This document shows, piece after piece, positions 34,570-45,944 of a stretch of 64,000 bases of DNA. Both the position numbers and the translations under genes were made by a program. The stretch covers positions 1 through 64,000 of the forward strand of contig RBZT01000716.1 in the NCBI GenBank assembly GCA_003693705.1. Reading direction: 5' to 3'. Below the pieces are notes generated by a model that saw only the letters and a program-made list of their open reading frames with translations, had not been told where the DNA came from and searched no databases. How positions within the stretch are numbered: the first letter of the stretch is position 1; every line of letters begins with the position of its first letter. This DNA comes from Polymyxa betae (Eukaryota; Endomyxa; Phytomyxea; Plasmodiophorida; Plasmodiophoridae).

Positions 34570-35885
34570 TAATTTCGTGTCTTCATCAATGACATTTCTG
34601 AATGGAGCTCTATCTAAAATATCGTATTTATCACCTCGTACAATATGATATGTCAGATCTCAAACCAATGAACAGTTTGTGGATGCTAAACTCGTATATG
34701 ATAATACAGCGGCTGTAATCGTGTGATATTAGACCCAGATCAGTGGTGTGGGGCAGTATTCCCAGCCCATGCAGGTGGAGCTATAATCAGATTGCAGCAT
34801 TACAAGCGCTACCTGTTATCACTCTTGATACGACTATCCCGGGTGGTCTCATGCCATGGTCCAGTACGTCCACACTTAAATGCTATATAGGTCAAGTGGC
34901 ATACCTGGAACAGATACCTTCTGGAGTCCTTCTCCAGATGCCAACCCCATTGGTCGGGGGGCCAGTACCGATTTCCTTGTGGCCGTACCAGACGTTCCTG
35001 TGCTGGTTGACAGGGTCTGATGATGGCCTCTGCTGGGATCATAGCGTTATGGATACGTGCTGGCCCTGGAGTAGCACCGGACCCTTGATGAACCGAATGT
35101 GGCATTATTGATTAACATGACCGTCTGGGCTATTAAATGAACCAAGTGTGACCTTTAATCAACACCAGCCTGGCACATCATTACAAACCCTAAAACCCTA
35201 AAACCCCACAAGCAAGTATGCTGGTTACACCCAGTAGATGAGTTGGTAACTATTGTGATATCAGCTACAGTCTGTAATCGTATTATACTGATAGATTTAC
35301 AACCATTACAACACCATCATCATTCATTACACATATTATTTGTGGAGATTAGGATCGTCTTACTCATATTATATATTTCTTAGCAATAATTACAGAGATA
35401 TTCTTCTCCATCTGTTATGCCAAATAGTGGAGTGGCGCGGTACCTCCCTCGAACGCTTTTACAAGGCTGACGGCTGTGTCATGGCTCTGATCTAGTTGGT
35501 AGTCAGCAGCCAGATTCTATTCAATGCCATTCGGTTGCGATTGGAGGCGGGTATAATCACGACCTTGGCTTCAATGCTTATCTACATCGTATAACGTGAT
35601 ACTGGAATTGGTGTTGGATTTACCTCTGAATATAAGATACAGACAGCAATGATTGCTGTATGTACTGAACCTGTAGGACAAAATCAGGATATACTTCAAC
35701 ATGGTCTAATGTCACACAATGGAGAATTACTGCTTCTCGTGAATCTGTTCCGACGGCCGAAACTAACCGATTCCGGGATCGTCGTCCCAGCGCTGATTGT
35801 GACGCCAGCGAATTCCAAATGCATATTAAACAACTCACAGAGAAGTCATCCAGCAGGCGTTGAAAACAACAATAAAAGGGTTTAG
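34570..35885 (+). pseudogene. Decayed third copy (C) of the PA-like multi-TM gene
   Basis: Starting SSSMTFLNGALSK, the sequence follows copy B (SSSMTFLNGSLAG) but is broken by many stops and frameshifts, with large losses in the luminal domain. Recognisable pieces include the PGG.MPW region, a TM block near 35250-35410 and the end LLLVNLF. The intron site is kept (cagcctg then the repeat tract at 35185), but the donor is GC not GT. It overlaps the stop of the GTPase gene tail-to-tail. It is best read as a dead duplicate. Confidence 0.75.
35185..35207 (+). repeat. Telomere-type repeat, three units, in pseudogene C intron
   Basis: AAACCCTAAAACCCTAAAAC and its continuation lie at the position matching copy B's intron, with one more unit than copy B. 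Confidence 0.8.
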
Positions 35886-37450
35886 ATAGAATTTAGGGTT
35901 TCGAACGACTCTGTGGATTTCTGCACGAGCACCTCGAGTCGTAGATCGATAGGAACACCACCCAGCAAAGAGCCAAGATCTTTACGGGTGCGTTGCCGAA
36001 CCCATTCGAGGACGTCACCACCACGTCCGATCACCATCTGCTTGAGGCGGGCTGACGGGACGTAGATCAGCTGATCGATGCGGATGGCACCGTCAACATT
36101 ACGATGAAGTCCTTCATGACGCTACAGAAATCATCAATCGTCGGGTGATGTTCCTGAGAGAGAGATTACCAGAGAGATTCTATAGGGCAGTTCCTGATTT
36201 AATCGTTGAAACAAGGCCTCACGAATGATTTCACTAATGCGTTCACCCAGAGATAAATCGGTGACGATGTCACTTTCGAATGGCCAGGCACCTTCATTAC
36301 AATTATCAATCAAATACCTCTATTGAAGCATATATCAGATCTCCGTCATCATTGTTAAAAACAAGTGAAAAGTCACCTTGATATCATTAACTCCATCATC
36401 TTTTAGAGCAGATACCATAAAAGTCTTATCAAATGGTAATGCTTGATTTAGGGCTGCTGCCAGAGGTAGCAGACGATTCTTCGGATGGACAAGATCGACT
36501 TTGTTCAGTACAAGCGAAAGACGGAAATCTTCCCGCCGATCCATTGTCGATAGCTGCATCATGAATCAGGTCAGTTTGGTATTTGTTCGCTGTTTGAACC
36601 TCTTGAATAATAAACTCTTCGGTCGGTGTAATGTTACGAGCAGCATCAATTACCAGCAGACCTAATGGGAAGTCAGAAGAGCCAGATGTCATTTAGTATC
36701 AAACCTGTATCAGATTCCTGAATAGAGCGCCAGGCATCAGTCGCCATTTCACGTTGTAAACTGCATAACGATTAGAGCTGCCAATATCGCATTATCCTGC
36801 TGTACGTTTTCGATTCGGTTCGAGAGACGATCCCCGGTGTATCGATGAAGACCTATCAGGATAAGCTCAGCAGTCTGTCGTATTATGATCAGCTGCTTAC
36901 AAGCTGTGTTAAACCTTTAGAATACACACCGAGTGTATTCGATCTTGTAGTATTCCTCTTATGAGATACCGCCGATACTTTGTTATTAATAAGCAAATTC
37001 ATGAGCGTGCTCTTGCCGGCGTTCGCCACACCCACAATACTAACTGTAGCATGGCGCGGCAATAGACGCCTCGGTTTCGGGATGCTGCAATCGCCATCAT
37101 CATCATGATCATCTCGACGATTGTATAAGGTTATACCCAAGAGCCTCACGAACAATATCACCCTCGGATGGGACAGTTTCTGGTGTCCATTCGGGTCTAT
37201 CCGGGACGGATTTAGCATGATGCTGAATTCACAGATGAGCAACATCTAATGCATAATAGGCTGAATACAGCACCTGTAGCATGCGACCAAGATCAACATC
37301 ATCATCAGGGCTTGGTGCCATCTGCGCTGCCTGCAACCTACGTAGAGCCTGATTGACGTTCAGGCCGCCGTCCCGCTGCATCTGTTCGAGCAGGTCGTTG
37401 GCTAGTACGGCCAGATGTCGTCGTACGGGGATCCGACATGGGGCCAGCAT
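35882..37450 (-). CDS. Era-like GTPase with KH domain
   Basis: Multi-exon minus-strand gene; ATG at 37450-37448, stop 35884-35882. The N-terminus (MLAPCRIPVRRHLAVLANDL) is basic and suits an organelle presequence. The G domain shows G1 GVANAGKST, G2-type NTTRSNTLG, G3 DTPG and G4 NKVD. A KH domain with IGRGG follows (IYVPSARLKQMVIGRGGDVL). Era/ERAL1 GTPases chaperone 16S/12S rRNA in small-subunit assembly, probably mitochondrial here. Introns interrupt the G domain several times and I did not fix every junction. The last codons lie in a TTTAGGG-type motif (35892-35900). Confidence 0.87.
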
Positions 37451-37482
37451 GATCAGGAAATGGTCACGGACTTCCAGATGGT

Positions 37483-38783
37483 TTATTTCTCGTTGATGAT
37501 AGAGACACCAAGCAGCGGCAGCATCCTGATAGAAGCGGGAGCGTCAGTGGTATCGGTGAGAAACTGATCAGCAGCATTAGCGACCAGGAACTCGTGCCAG
37601 CATGACGGATTCGTTTGTAGAAATTGCAACAGTGAATCCGACTCCATCAGCCGAACAATCTGCTTTACAGCATCATCGGATATAGAGATGGTGATATGAT
37701 CATGACGGCTGAGTTTCGAATGAATCAAATCGATTGTTGGACCTGGCAGATTCACTTCTAAGGGAGCGTGATGTGAGAGGTACTTCTCATAGATCGCTGC
37801 CACCATCGATGCATTCTGCTTATCGTCTTTGCTGAACATAACTTTGAATTCAGTGGCATCTTTCCAGAATTTAAAATTTTCCACTGAGAATTCGGTTTCC
37901 AGATATGAAAGGAAAGCTTTGAATCCTGTCTGAGTCCGGATGAACTTCAAGAAATCCGATGATTGATTATCGTGATTGGAGCCGCACCCGTTTGCTACCA
38001 TCAATCGTCGCGTATTTCTCATTGGTAAAATACACAGATTGAGGATTGTCCAATCCGATGCAATTACAACCGCAATCTGACCGATTCCTGTCTCCCATGT
38101 TAACTGATAGACTATGGCGAAGATCAGGCAGACAACCCCTGTCCGTCTCAGCATCTGTTTCGATTTAAAAGCATCCTGAACGGTCCGCAGCTTGAAACTA
38201 AGGCCAGAAATCCCATCAAACTTAGAAGAGCCCTTGCGGTGATGATCTCCAGCACATAAGGTATCGTCCAATTCCCCTTGTCGACCTCTGATATGGGAAC
38301 ATTAAGACCTGATATGTTCATAGCCAGAGCGTATACGAAGATCCCGAGAAGCTCCAGTACGACGTTGGTGATAATGTAAATGGCAGCAAACTTATCACTA
38401 AAGAGTATTTTTCGGATTCATATTGATTCGATCTCGCTTAAGGCACTTGTGTCGTTTTTCGAATACATCGCCATCTGGTGGCAGGTCTTGTTATATGCGA
38501 TGTAAAGTGAGAATGTGACCACCAGGAGACCTTCAAGCGCAAACTGCAAGAAGCCTGATCCTAGAATGCAATCGAACCAAGCCGGTAACCAATCAGCCAT
38601 GAGCATTCGGCAGATCTGTTGTAGACTGAACAGAACTAAAGCTGTACATGTAGCTGTCACTAAACGCGGACGTCGATGTTTAATGACGCCTTGGTAGCGA
38701 CATTGCCAGTATGCATATGGAACTTGCAAGAAAGGAAGATGCAATATTAGAAAGAACCACACAAACATGGTCCATATTGACAT
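37483..38783 (-). pseudogene. 7TM-RGS protein, broken copy
   Basis: Starts MSIWTMFVWFFLILHLPFL and aligns with the intact neighbour (38953-40251) end to end. Two lesions break it relative to that copy. An in-frame TGA (complement of 38418-38420) stands where the neighbour has Arg, compatible with CGA to TGA. A one-base deletion near 38197-38203 follows, after which the reading frame returns to SFKLRTVQDAFKSKQMLRR. The C-terminal RGS domain (FLSYLETEFSVENFKFWK) is otherwise well kept. I tried splicing around both lesions and found no pair of sites with matching phases. Either a young pseudogene or two sequence errors. Confidence 0.75.
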
Positions 38784-38952
38784 GCTGTATCACCAAGGCA
38801 AGATTCATTACCAGGTACCACGCGATCAGATCGGCATCCCTAATTCAATTCTAAGACATTCAAATAACGCTCGCTTTACTAAGCGCTTCTGTCATGATCG
38901 AGCATGTACGGAGATGGATGTTGTCGATACAGAGCTTACGTTCTGAAAGGAT

Positions 38953-40251
38953 TTATTCGTTGAAAGAGACAGCGACAATGGAGGTTGGAATCTTGGTAGT
39001 CATTGGCTTGGCGCTGGAGTCGGTGAGGAACTGATCAGCCGTGTTTGCCATCACGAATTCTTGCCAGATCGGCGGCTCTGTCTGGGTGAAACGCATCAAC
39101 GAATCCGTTTCCATCAGCTGAACGATCTGAACGGCGGCAGTATCGAACATGGAAGCAGTGATTTCATTATGCCCAAAACGTAGCTTACTTTGGATAGAGT
39201 CGATGATGGAACCAGGCAGATTAACCTCTAATGGAGCCAGTGGCGTCAGGTACTTATTGCAGATAGCGTTCGCACGCAAGCGGTCTTGAGCATGATCTTT
39301 GCCAAAGTTAGCTTTGAAATCCATTGTTTCTTTCCAAAAGAGCAGGTTCTCAACAGAAAATTCAGTCTCCAGATACGAGCGGAATGCAGCGAACCCTCTC
39401 TCGGTCTCAATAAACTTGACAAAATCGGATGCGTACGTAGAGCCCCTTCTTTTGGCGGCCGAGGGTTGTCGAGTTTTTATCATTGGAAGGATGCACAGAT
39501 TGAATATCGCCCAGTCCGCCGCGAGTGCCATTGCAATCTGTCCAAAATTGATGTTCCACGTTAGCTGGTAGACAGCAGCGAAAAAGAAAGAGGCAATTCC
39601 AATGCGTCGCAGCATCTGTTTCGATCCGAACGCATCTTGAACTAAGCGCAGCTTGAAGCTAAGCAACAGATAAAGAATCACTGTGATCAATGCCCTTATC
39701 GTGGTGATCAAAACACATGAGGGTAGGGTCCAGTTGCCCTTATCAACCTCAATGATGAGGGTATTGAGCCCTGAGATATCTACAGCAAAAGCGTAGATAA
39801 GGATGGCCAGTAATCCAATGCTGACATTGACCACGATCCAGATGGCGGCAAACTTATCAGTCAGGAGCAATCTCTGCATGCGGAGAGAACGAATCTCGTC
39901 TTCGGAAGAAGATCCTGTCTTGGCAAAGATCGCTAACTGGTGGCAGGTCTTGTTGTAAGCAATGTAGAGCGACAGAGTAAACAAGAAGAGCCCCTCTAGA
40001 GAAATCTGCAGCAAACAAATCCCAAACATGCAATCGAACCAGACGCCGATGTAATCAGCCAGCAATATGCGGCAGATTTGCTGCACGCTGAATAAAGCCA
40101 ATGCAATACATGTTGCAGTAACCAGGCGTGGACGGCGATGTTTGATAACGTCTTCGTGCCGCCGTTGCCAGTATGCATATGGGACCACGAACAATATTGG
40201 CAGATGTAGAATAAGTAAGACCGTTGCTACAACAGTCCATGCGAGTACCAT
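38953..40251 (-). CDS. Seven-transmembrane RGS protein, 432 residues
   Basis: Single exon; ATG at 40251-40249. Seven hydrophobic segments lie between residues ~3 and ~265 (VVATVLLILHLPILFVVPYA, LVTATCIALALF, LLQISLEGLFLFTLSLYIAY, IWIVVNVSIGLLAILIYAFA, LITVILYLLLSF, IASFFFAAVYQLTW, MALAADWAIFNLCILPM). An RGS domain follows at ~285-410 (DFVKFIETERGFAAFRSYLE, FSVENLLFWKETMDF, TDSLMRFTQTEPPIWQEFV). Proteins of this shape (AtRGS1, Dictyostelium and fungal relatives) accelerate GTP hydrolysis by G-alpha subunits under control of the 7TM part. The ligand is unknown. The head-to-tail neighbour is a broken copy. Confidence 0.9.
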   Translation of the reverse strand: MVLAWTVVATVLLILHLPILFVVPYAYWQRRHEDVIKHRRPRLVTATCIALALFSVQQICRILLADYIGVWFDCMFGICLLQISLEGLFLFTLSLYIAYNKTCHQLAIFAKTGSSSEDEIRSLRMQRLLLTDKFAAIWIVVNVSIGLLAILIYAFAVDISGLNTLIIEVDKGNWTLPSCVLITTIRALITVILYLLLSFKLRLVQDAFGSKQMLRRIGIASFFFAAVYQLTWNINFGQIAMALAADWAIFNLCILPMIKTRQPSAAKRRGSTYASDFVKFIETERGFAAFRSYLETEFSVENLLFWKETMDFKANFGKDHAQDRLRANAICNKYLTPLAPLEVNLPGSIIDSIQSKLRFGHNEITASMFDTAAVQIVQLMETDSLMRFTQTEPPIWQEFVMANTADQFLTDSSAKPMTTKIPTSIVAVSFNE

Positions 40252-40585
40252 ATGCTCAGACAGGTATGGCTAGATTCGCTTTGTAGTACAGCCTGAGGTC
40301 AGCAGCGTCCCAAAGCGATCCAATCGCGGTGGCAAATCTCTTTTTAAAACTCAGTTTGGTTCAACCACGTTGAAAACTGTTTACCGGCGCCAGATGAAGT
40401 GAATGCAACATGCCGTTGTCAGTGATTTCATTCGCAGCAAAAACTGCTGATAATCGTTGTCATTGCTCAACTAAACAAAGGCCAGGACAATCATTAAAAC
40501 CACATGTTTGAGCGACAGCAGAGTAAAGGAAAAGCAAACGGCTAGATATATTGTGATAATGGAAAGTAGGTAGGTATTCGATAAG

Positions 40586-41146
40586 CTAGTACACAAACAG
40601 TACTGACGCAATAGTCACGGAAGCAGCAAGAAATCCAAACCCCATGAAGGGAGCACTGTTTTCGCTGTTCTCATTCATTGCCTTGGTTTTTGTGGGTTCT
40701 TTCTTCATCTTAGCCTTCGCCGGCTCATCTTGCTTGATTGTATCAACTCTGTCTTGATTTGTATTGGCACCAATCAAACTTGCGTCGTCGCACTCATTCT
40801 TGCACTTAGATTGAGGATCATCATTCAAATTGATCCCATCGAGTGAGATCTTGGGATCAACTTCTTTGCTTTCATCTTCTTTCTGTTGATCATCTTCGAC
40901 ATTCGCATCGGTTGATATTTCCTTTGAACTGTCCTGAGTAAGAGAATCGTCTGACTTCTGGACGTCTGCATCGTTTATGTCGGCAGCGTGACTATTAGGC
41001 GCTAAAGCATTGTCATTTGGAGTAGAAGACATCTCTGCAATGTCGGAGTCAGGTGGAGGTAGATCGGTTTCACTTGGGTTGTAACCACCACCGAAGACCA
41101 GAACGAAGCAGCTGACAAGAAGTGCTGCGAAAACCAAGACCTTCAT
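40586..41146 (-). CDS. Secreted acidic low-complexity protein, 186 residues
   Basis: ATG at 41146-41144. A signal peptide (MKVLVFAALLVSCFVLVFGG) is followed by ~125 residues rich in Asp, Glu, Ser, Asn and Lys with only two cysteines (KCKNEC), then a C-terminal hydrophobic stretch (FMGFGFLAASVTIASVLFVY) at the very end. That ending is typical of a GPI-attachment signal preceded by Ser/Asn. A cell-surface or wall protein is likely. No domain is recognisable. Confidence 0.6.
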   Translation of the reverse strand: MKVLVFAALLVSCFVLVFGGGYNPSETDLPPPDSDIAEMSSTPNDNALAPNSHAADINDADVQKSDDSLTQDSSKEISTDANVEDDQQKEDESKEVDPKISLDGINLNDDPQSKCKNECDDASLIGANTNQDRVDTIKQDEPAKAKMKKEPTKTKAMNENSENSAPFMGFGFLAASVTIASVLFVY

Positions 41147-42153
41147 GGCGAGAAAGCCAAGCAAATATTACAATGGAGAGCGAGAGACTCAAGTTGAAAA
41201 GAAGCGTTAACAGATCAGGGTTCCACTAAGCCATGCTTCTAGATGTATCGACATGCCATTCTCTCTGTCGTTCAGTACAGATGACAATACACTGAGATCA
41301 TGTCAGGCCTCACTTTATTTATAGAACAGGGCTTGCAACGGGCTCCAGCCTCGAAGCCATGTCACCCATCAACGCATCGCCCCGTCATCATCCTATCTGC
41401 GGGCTGCGCCATTCAGAAGCCATAAGGTTGCGCTTCGGCATCTGATGCGTACGTACTCTTGCTTCCACCAGCGGCAAGCCTGCAACCCAAAACGGCATAA
41501 ACATTCACAAAAAAAAGTAAAAAACGTCATTGCCACACAAAAATTCATAGAACGCATGACGGCAGGCAACAGCTGGGGTTGCACTAAAACGCATTGATAG
41601 AGTTTCTGCTACCGGTAGGGAGTACCATCAGCCATGCGCTTAGAACACAGGCCTGTTGATCAAGATTAGCGAACTGGACAAATTCGATCCAATTTTATCC
41701 AGTTCAGTTCATCTCTAATCTGCTAGGTACTCTGTATTCAATGGAGGGACCGTCTTTCTGGTCACTCTTGTCATCAATCATGATAGTCATCTTCCTTATC
41801 AGTAAAATGCCTAACTGAGTTACGCCAACAATTACAGCAACTAGCCTAAAAATGCACCTCACATTACCATATATACTATGGCAATAACTGTGTCGTGGAT
41901 AGCTTGCGACACTTTATGTAGTTCTGGTAAGTGCCAGATGATTATATCTGCCGATACTTTGGCTTTTGCAATAATCTCCCGGATCGATATCAGGACTGGT
42001 AATCTCAAAGCTGCTTGTGATGTAGCAGATTGCCGCTACCAACACTCAAGAAGAATGGTTGAGGACCATTTAGGTTGGTAATCTTCTCAAACCTTAATCA
42101 CTTCTTCCATGATCGTTACATCTTACAACTGATTCTTCCTGCGACATGAATAT
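41147..42153. other. Intergenic, no supported gene
   Basis: About 1 kb with no coding stretch I can support. One ATG-started plus frame (41878-42081) has no domain. Confidence 0.45.
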
Positions 42154-42866
42154 CTATTCATCAGGTTCAAACTCTGTATGGATAACGAACCACATTCGAG
42201 TTCTTAAGTTGAAAATCCAACTCTGGATTATGCTATCAACTTGTTGAAGATTTATTTTTCCACCGCTTGAGCCGCTACCTAACCAGAAATGGCAAATGAT
42301 TTTTCACAAAACAGCATCACATGGCAAGCAGCGCTTTTAGATTGGCGTCTCTACTGACATCAGATGGATCAGGAGCAAATAAACGATTTTTTATAAACTG
42401 CATATGGGGAACTTTAAGCAGCACAGGTACTATTTTAGTATTATCACAATGATATAATCTGACTCTGCATGCTTGTTGTCCAAAACGCTCAGCATACAAA
42501 CGTGCAAACTCCATTCCTGGGTTACGTTTGCAATCTGTTGGCAGATGGCAGATAAATAACCCATTTGATTACAAGTTTCTGTAAACTTCAACGCTCGTCG
42601 ATCGCTTTTCCGAACGTTAAGGTCCTGGAGATAGCCAGGTAATGATATTATTTTTCGATCGAACCCATTGAGTGTGATGCCTATTTTTTACAAAAAAACA
42701 TCGTTTGTCTTGATGACTAGGTAACCAAAGTCAAACAGTCTTTCCCAATGCTCACCGTTCATAGGCTTTGATGAAGCCACATTTTGTGTTAGCACAAACG
42801 AAAAAGATACATCCATTTTTTCAGCCACCAGGTAATGTTTATTGGACATGGTCGGTGCACTGTCGT
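42154..42866 (-). pseudogene. Decayed or unresolved gene downstream of the LOTUS-like gene
   Basis: Minus-strand frames look coding but do not join cleanly. A piece starting near 42909 (ATG) ends with ERLFDFGYLVIKTNDVFL at an in-frame TAA, after which the same frame goes on with KIGITLNGFDRKIISLPGYL. A later frame gives CKRNPGMEFARLYAERFG, and a last short one ends EFEPDE then TAG at 42154. No known domain is visible. Either several introns I could not place, or a gene with a nonsense mutation. Confidence 0.35.
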
Positions 42867-43378
42867 TAAGCTTCGAGATAGCTGTCATGCCAGGACTCCT
42901 GTATTGCATATCATCAGTTAGACGTCAATGCTTTAGCAGATAAGTCTTACATCTTCGCCTAACTCAATCAGTTGTATTCCGGCTCCTTTCCCAGACAGCC
43001 GCTCTAGTTTGAGTGGCCCGGGAAGTTTCTCCATCAATGTCACTAATTTTGAATGTCCCAGCTTGTCTATACAATCAAGTAAAACCCCAGTGTGACAAAG
43101 GCTGATGATGTTAATACCAAGGTTGCAATGGAAGAAGTTTCTGTATTTATCTGGAAGCTCACTAAGATTAATGTGTAGTCCAGGCTCCGATTTCAGTAAT
43201 TTCTGGATGTCTTGTGACAGCTTCCCGAGTTTGTCAAGAAGACAATTGTGAATTCTGGGATATGGTCGTTGGAATTCATCTGGATCGTATTCCTCCTGCT
43301 CCAATTACCGATGGTATTTCTATAATCGCACTGCAAACATACCACATCAACAACTGGGAATGGCCTGAATTTCGGCAT
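42867..43378 (-). CDS. Small LOTUS/OST-HTH-like protein
   Basis: Three exons by hand: MPKFRPFPVVDV from ATG 43378, a 47-nt intron starting GTATGT, a central exon with LSQDIQKLLKSEPGLHINLS and ELPDKYRNFFHCNLGI, and a short last exon ending HDSYLEA with stop 42869-42867. The central part follows the winged-helix LOTUS (OST-HTH) pattern (LL...G..LSELP..Y...F), an RNA-associated domain of germ-granule and MARF1-type proteins. About 135 residues, so a single domain. The end depends on a 3' splice site I inferred, and the following ORF overlaps. Confidence 0.42.
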
Positions 43379-43932
43379 TTGAAGAAAGCGAATCTTTGAA
43401 AAAATTACTGCAGTGGCAACAATGACAATAAGGATTGATTCTTCGGGATTCAACAATTTTAAGTGAGTTCAGCTGAATATTAACAGCAAGTCGAGATAAA
43501 GTACACACAAAGACCGCAATCTGCATCGAAAGTCCCCGAAACGCCCTCGCCCTGATCATGAAAGGTTTTGGGGTCTGTTCTTTTATGACCTTGTTACGAT
43601 TTTCCTTCGGACCTAATCTGCTTTCGTAGAGTTTGTATGTGCCCTATTTGCTCTCCTGAACTGCTATTCAATCTGCTCAATACGGATTCAAAAAGTTGCT
43701 ATTGTTGAATCATATGTCGTACTTCGGCCATTAAACAAATGGTTTATTTCAGAGTTAAGATTAGGTTGACCTGACCCTCCATAGTTGGGCTACAGAAGCT
43801 AATTGTTTGCAGATACATTGCTGTGAGTTTCGCTTAATGGTATGATGTTGATAATGGCCATCAAAGTGTTTGCAGTCAAAGAGATCGATCTTGACTGTTT
43901 GTACCGTGTTGAATTCCTAAACCTGGACCTTC
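43379..43932. other. Intergenic, divergent promoters
   Basis: Spacer between the minus LOTUS-like gene and the plus longin gene. A possible upstream exon of the LOTUS-like gene around 43390-43560 is not excluded. No RNA gene is supported. Confidence 0.4.
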
Positions 43933-45944
43933 ATGCTTGAAAATTTCTTCGTCTATCACCGCAGTGGGCAGTGTCTTCTATCAGCATCGTGTAAGAGTGG
44001 ATGGCGTGAACATTTCTCAAACCCCAATTGATTATTGTTTTGTTTTAGATGGCGAACGCAAACTTTCACCTGAATACATCACCGGTTTAAGAGCGGCATC
44101 TTCCACGCTGTTCTCGTTCGTATCTCGATGGAGTACAGACGATGACGGCAGGGGTGGCCGGCCTGGGGCGTCCGGCTCTCGGTTCGATCCTTTGACAGCT
44201 CTGAAGCCACCGATCCCAGAAGCCAATGTTGTTCCTTCCTCTCTTGTAAGTATTATTATGGTCTTTTGGAAGTCGAGAAGAGGTCTTGCCAATTAACCCC
44301 CATTTGTTGGTCGTATTTAAGGCTTTCAGGTTTCAAGTTGGTCGATTGAAGTTTTTTACAGCTTCGTTCAAAGGATTGGGCCGAGTTGCTTCTTTTCTTG
44401 AGCTTATCTGTCGCAAAGCCATTTCAGCCAGACTGACGATTTTGGTTGTAGGAAGGCCAGGAGGTTCCCAGGGAGACTGCTTTAAGTGATGGAATTACAG
44501 AACTATCACTCAGCGATATGACGTTCCAGTTCTTAGATTTGGGCGTCTATATGTTGATTGCTCAAGCTGCTCGATTCACTCCAAAATCGGTAGTAAAAAA
44601 TCAGATTTTATCAACTGCTTCATTTTTGCCAGATTTACCTCTCACCTCGCATTATTGTTTTCTAATTTGTAATCGTTATTGCAAGTGTTTGTAATCGAAT
44701 CGCCTGAAAGCTCTTTTTTCCGTTTTCCGAATCTCTTCGGGCGAATGCTCTTGATTTTATATAAAACTTGGTCCAAATTTGTCGTTTTGATATTTTCCAG
44801 TGTCTGGGTCGAGCAATTGCTGCTGTTCGAGATACGATGAAGTTACATCTTGGGACGTTCGACAATATCTCGCAAGACCCAACGCTTTTCGAATCGATTT
44901 CTGATACCGTTCGCCACGTCCTTGATGCAAGATCCGACTTGGTTTCGCTTACAACTGGAATACCATTAATCCCGGTCTCGTCGCGTACGCTATCTACTTT
45001 AGACAGGTTTCTACATCTCTTTTCTCACCCTCGAAAGTGTCTCACTGAACTGAAACTTTTAGACTTCTCTCCGGTTTAGAAGATAACCACAACGTACATG
45101 GCTCGGTTTTGATAATTGGTCGAAGTGTTTTACATCGACGGTTACCTGTTAAAAGTACCCGAATGATGCTGCAATTGGTCTGCATAGGCTTGCTGTTTAT
45201 TAGGCTGAACTCACTTCCTCTTCAGGTCTCTGCCCGTCCGATGAAGTCTTGCTCAACAAGGTCAATGCCTATATTTGTCGATAACAAAGCCCAAAACTTA
45301 GTAACCAATCTGAAGTGTCCTGTGTAAAAAAAACTGATTCTCTCCCATTCAGTTTCTGTTGCGTTTGACTTCGAGTTTGACCTTGGGCGTGTTCGTCCAT
45401 ATCACAGCATCGTACAACGAGCTCGTGCCGTATCTAGATCACTTAGAAGCATCCCTTGACGATGATATGTTCCAGCTTCCCAGAGAGGAACCGCCCATCC
45501 AACTTCGAACGTATACTGGTAGGCATCTAGTCATTGCCGTTAAAGACGGCTTCTAATTGTTATTGTGGTAGGCTTGGATACGTTGGCGTTCATTTACAGC
45601 GATTCCAAGTCAGGGCAGGTGATTGTTCCCGCATCGCGGTTTGATGAAGGACAAAAAACAATGAACAACAAGATTACAGAATCGTTTCATTGGTTCTATG
45701 AAAGTGTCATGTAATGCCCCTGGATGTTAAGCTCATTTGCTGCTCCTGATCATTTTTAAGGTCGATAGAAGGCGGTCACCCAATGAATCAGATAATACTG
45801 TCCACTGCCGTTTATATATTTCATCATGTTCAGCGAACTGAACATGTTCGGCTATCAGTATTGTACAGTGCCCTGATTGATGGCAATGTGAATACATTGA
45901 CCGAGGAAATTCTAGATAATATTCGTCGGTCATCAGCTGCTTAA
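43933..45944 (+). CDS. Longin-domain protein, Fuzzy/CCZ1-like
   Basis: Multi-exon gene; exon 1 43933-44005 and exon 2 44049-44245 join in phase and give MLENFFVYHRSGQCLLSASC and then SPEYITGLRAASSTLFSFVS, a longin/roadblock start. Later parts (MKLHLGTFDNISQDPTLFES, IPLIPVSSRTLSTLDRFLHL, VHGSVLIIGRSVLHRRLP) follow the order of the ciliogenesis protein Fuzzy more than MON1 or CCZ1. The last exon ends EEILDNIRRSSAA with stop 45942-45944. Fuzzy is a CPLANE subunit that acts as Rab23 GEF with Inturned at the basal body; CCZ1/MON1 act on Rab7. That it is a longin protein is likely, which one is not settled. Confidence 0.5.

Noticed and set aside
43568..43600. Resemblance of CCTTGTTACGATTTTCC to the 3' end of small-subunit rRNA (reverse strand)
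   Set aside because: Only about 20 bases match, and no rRNA helix or longer similarity surrounds it.
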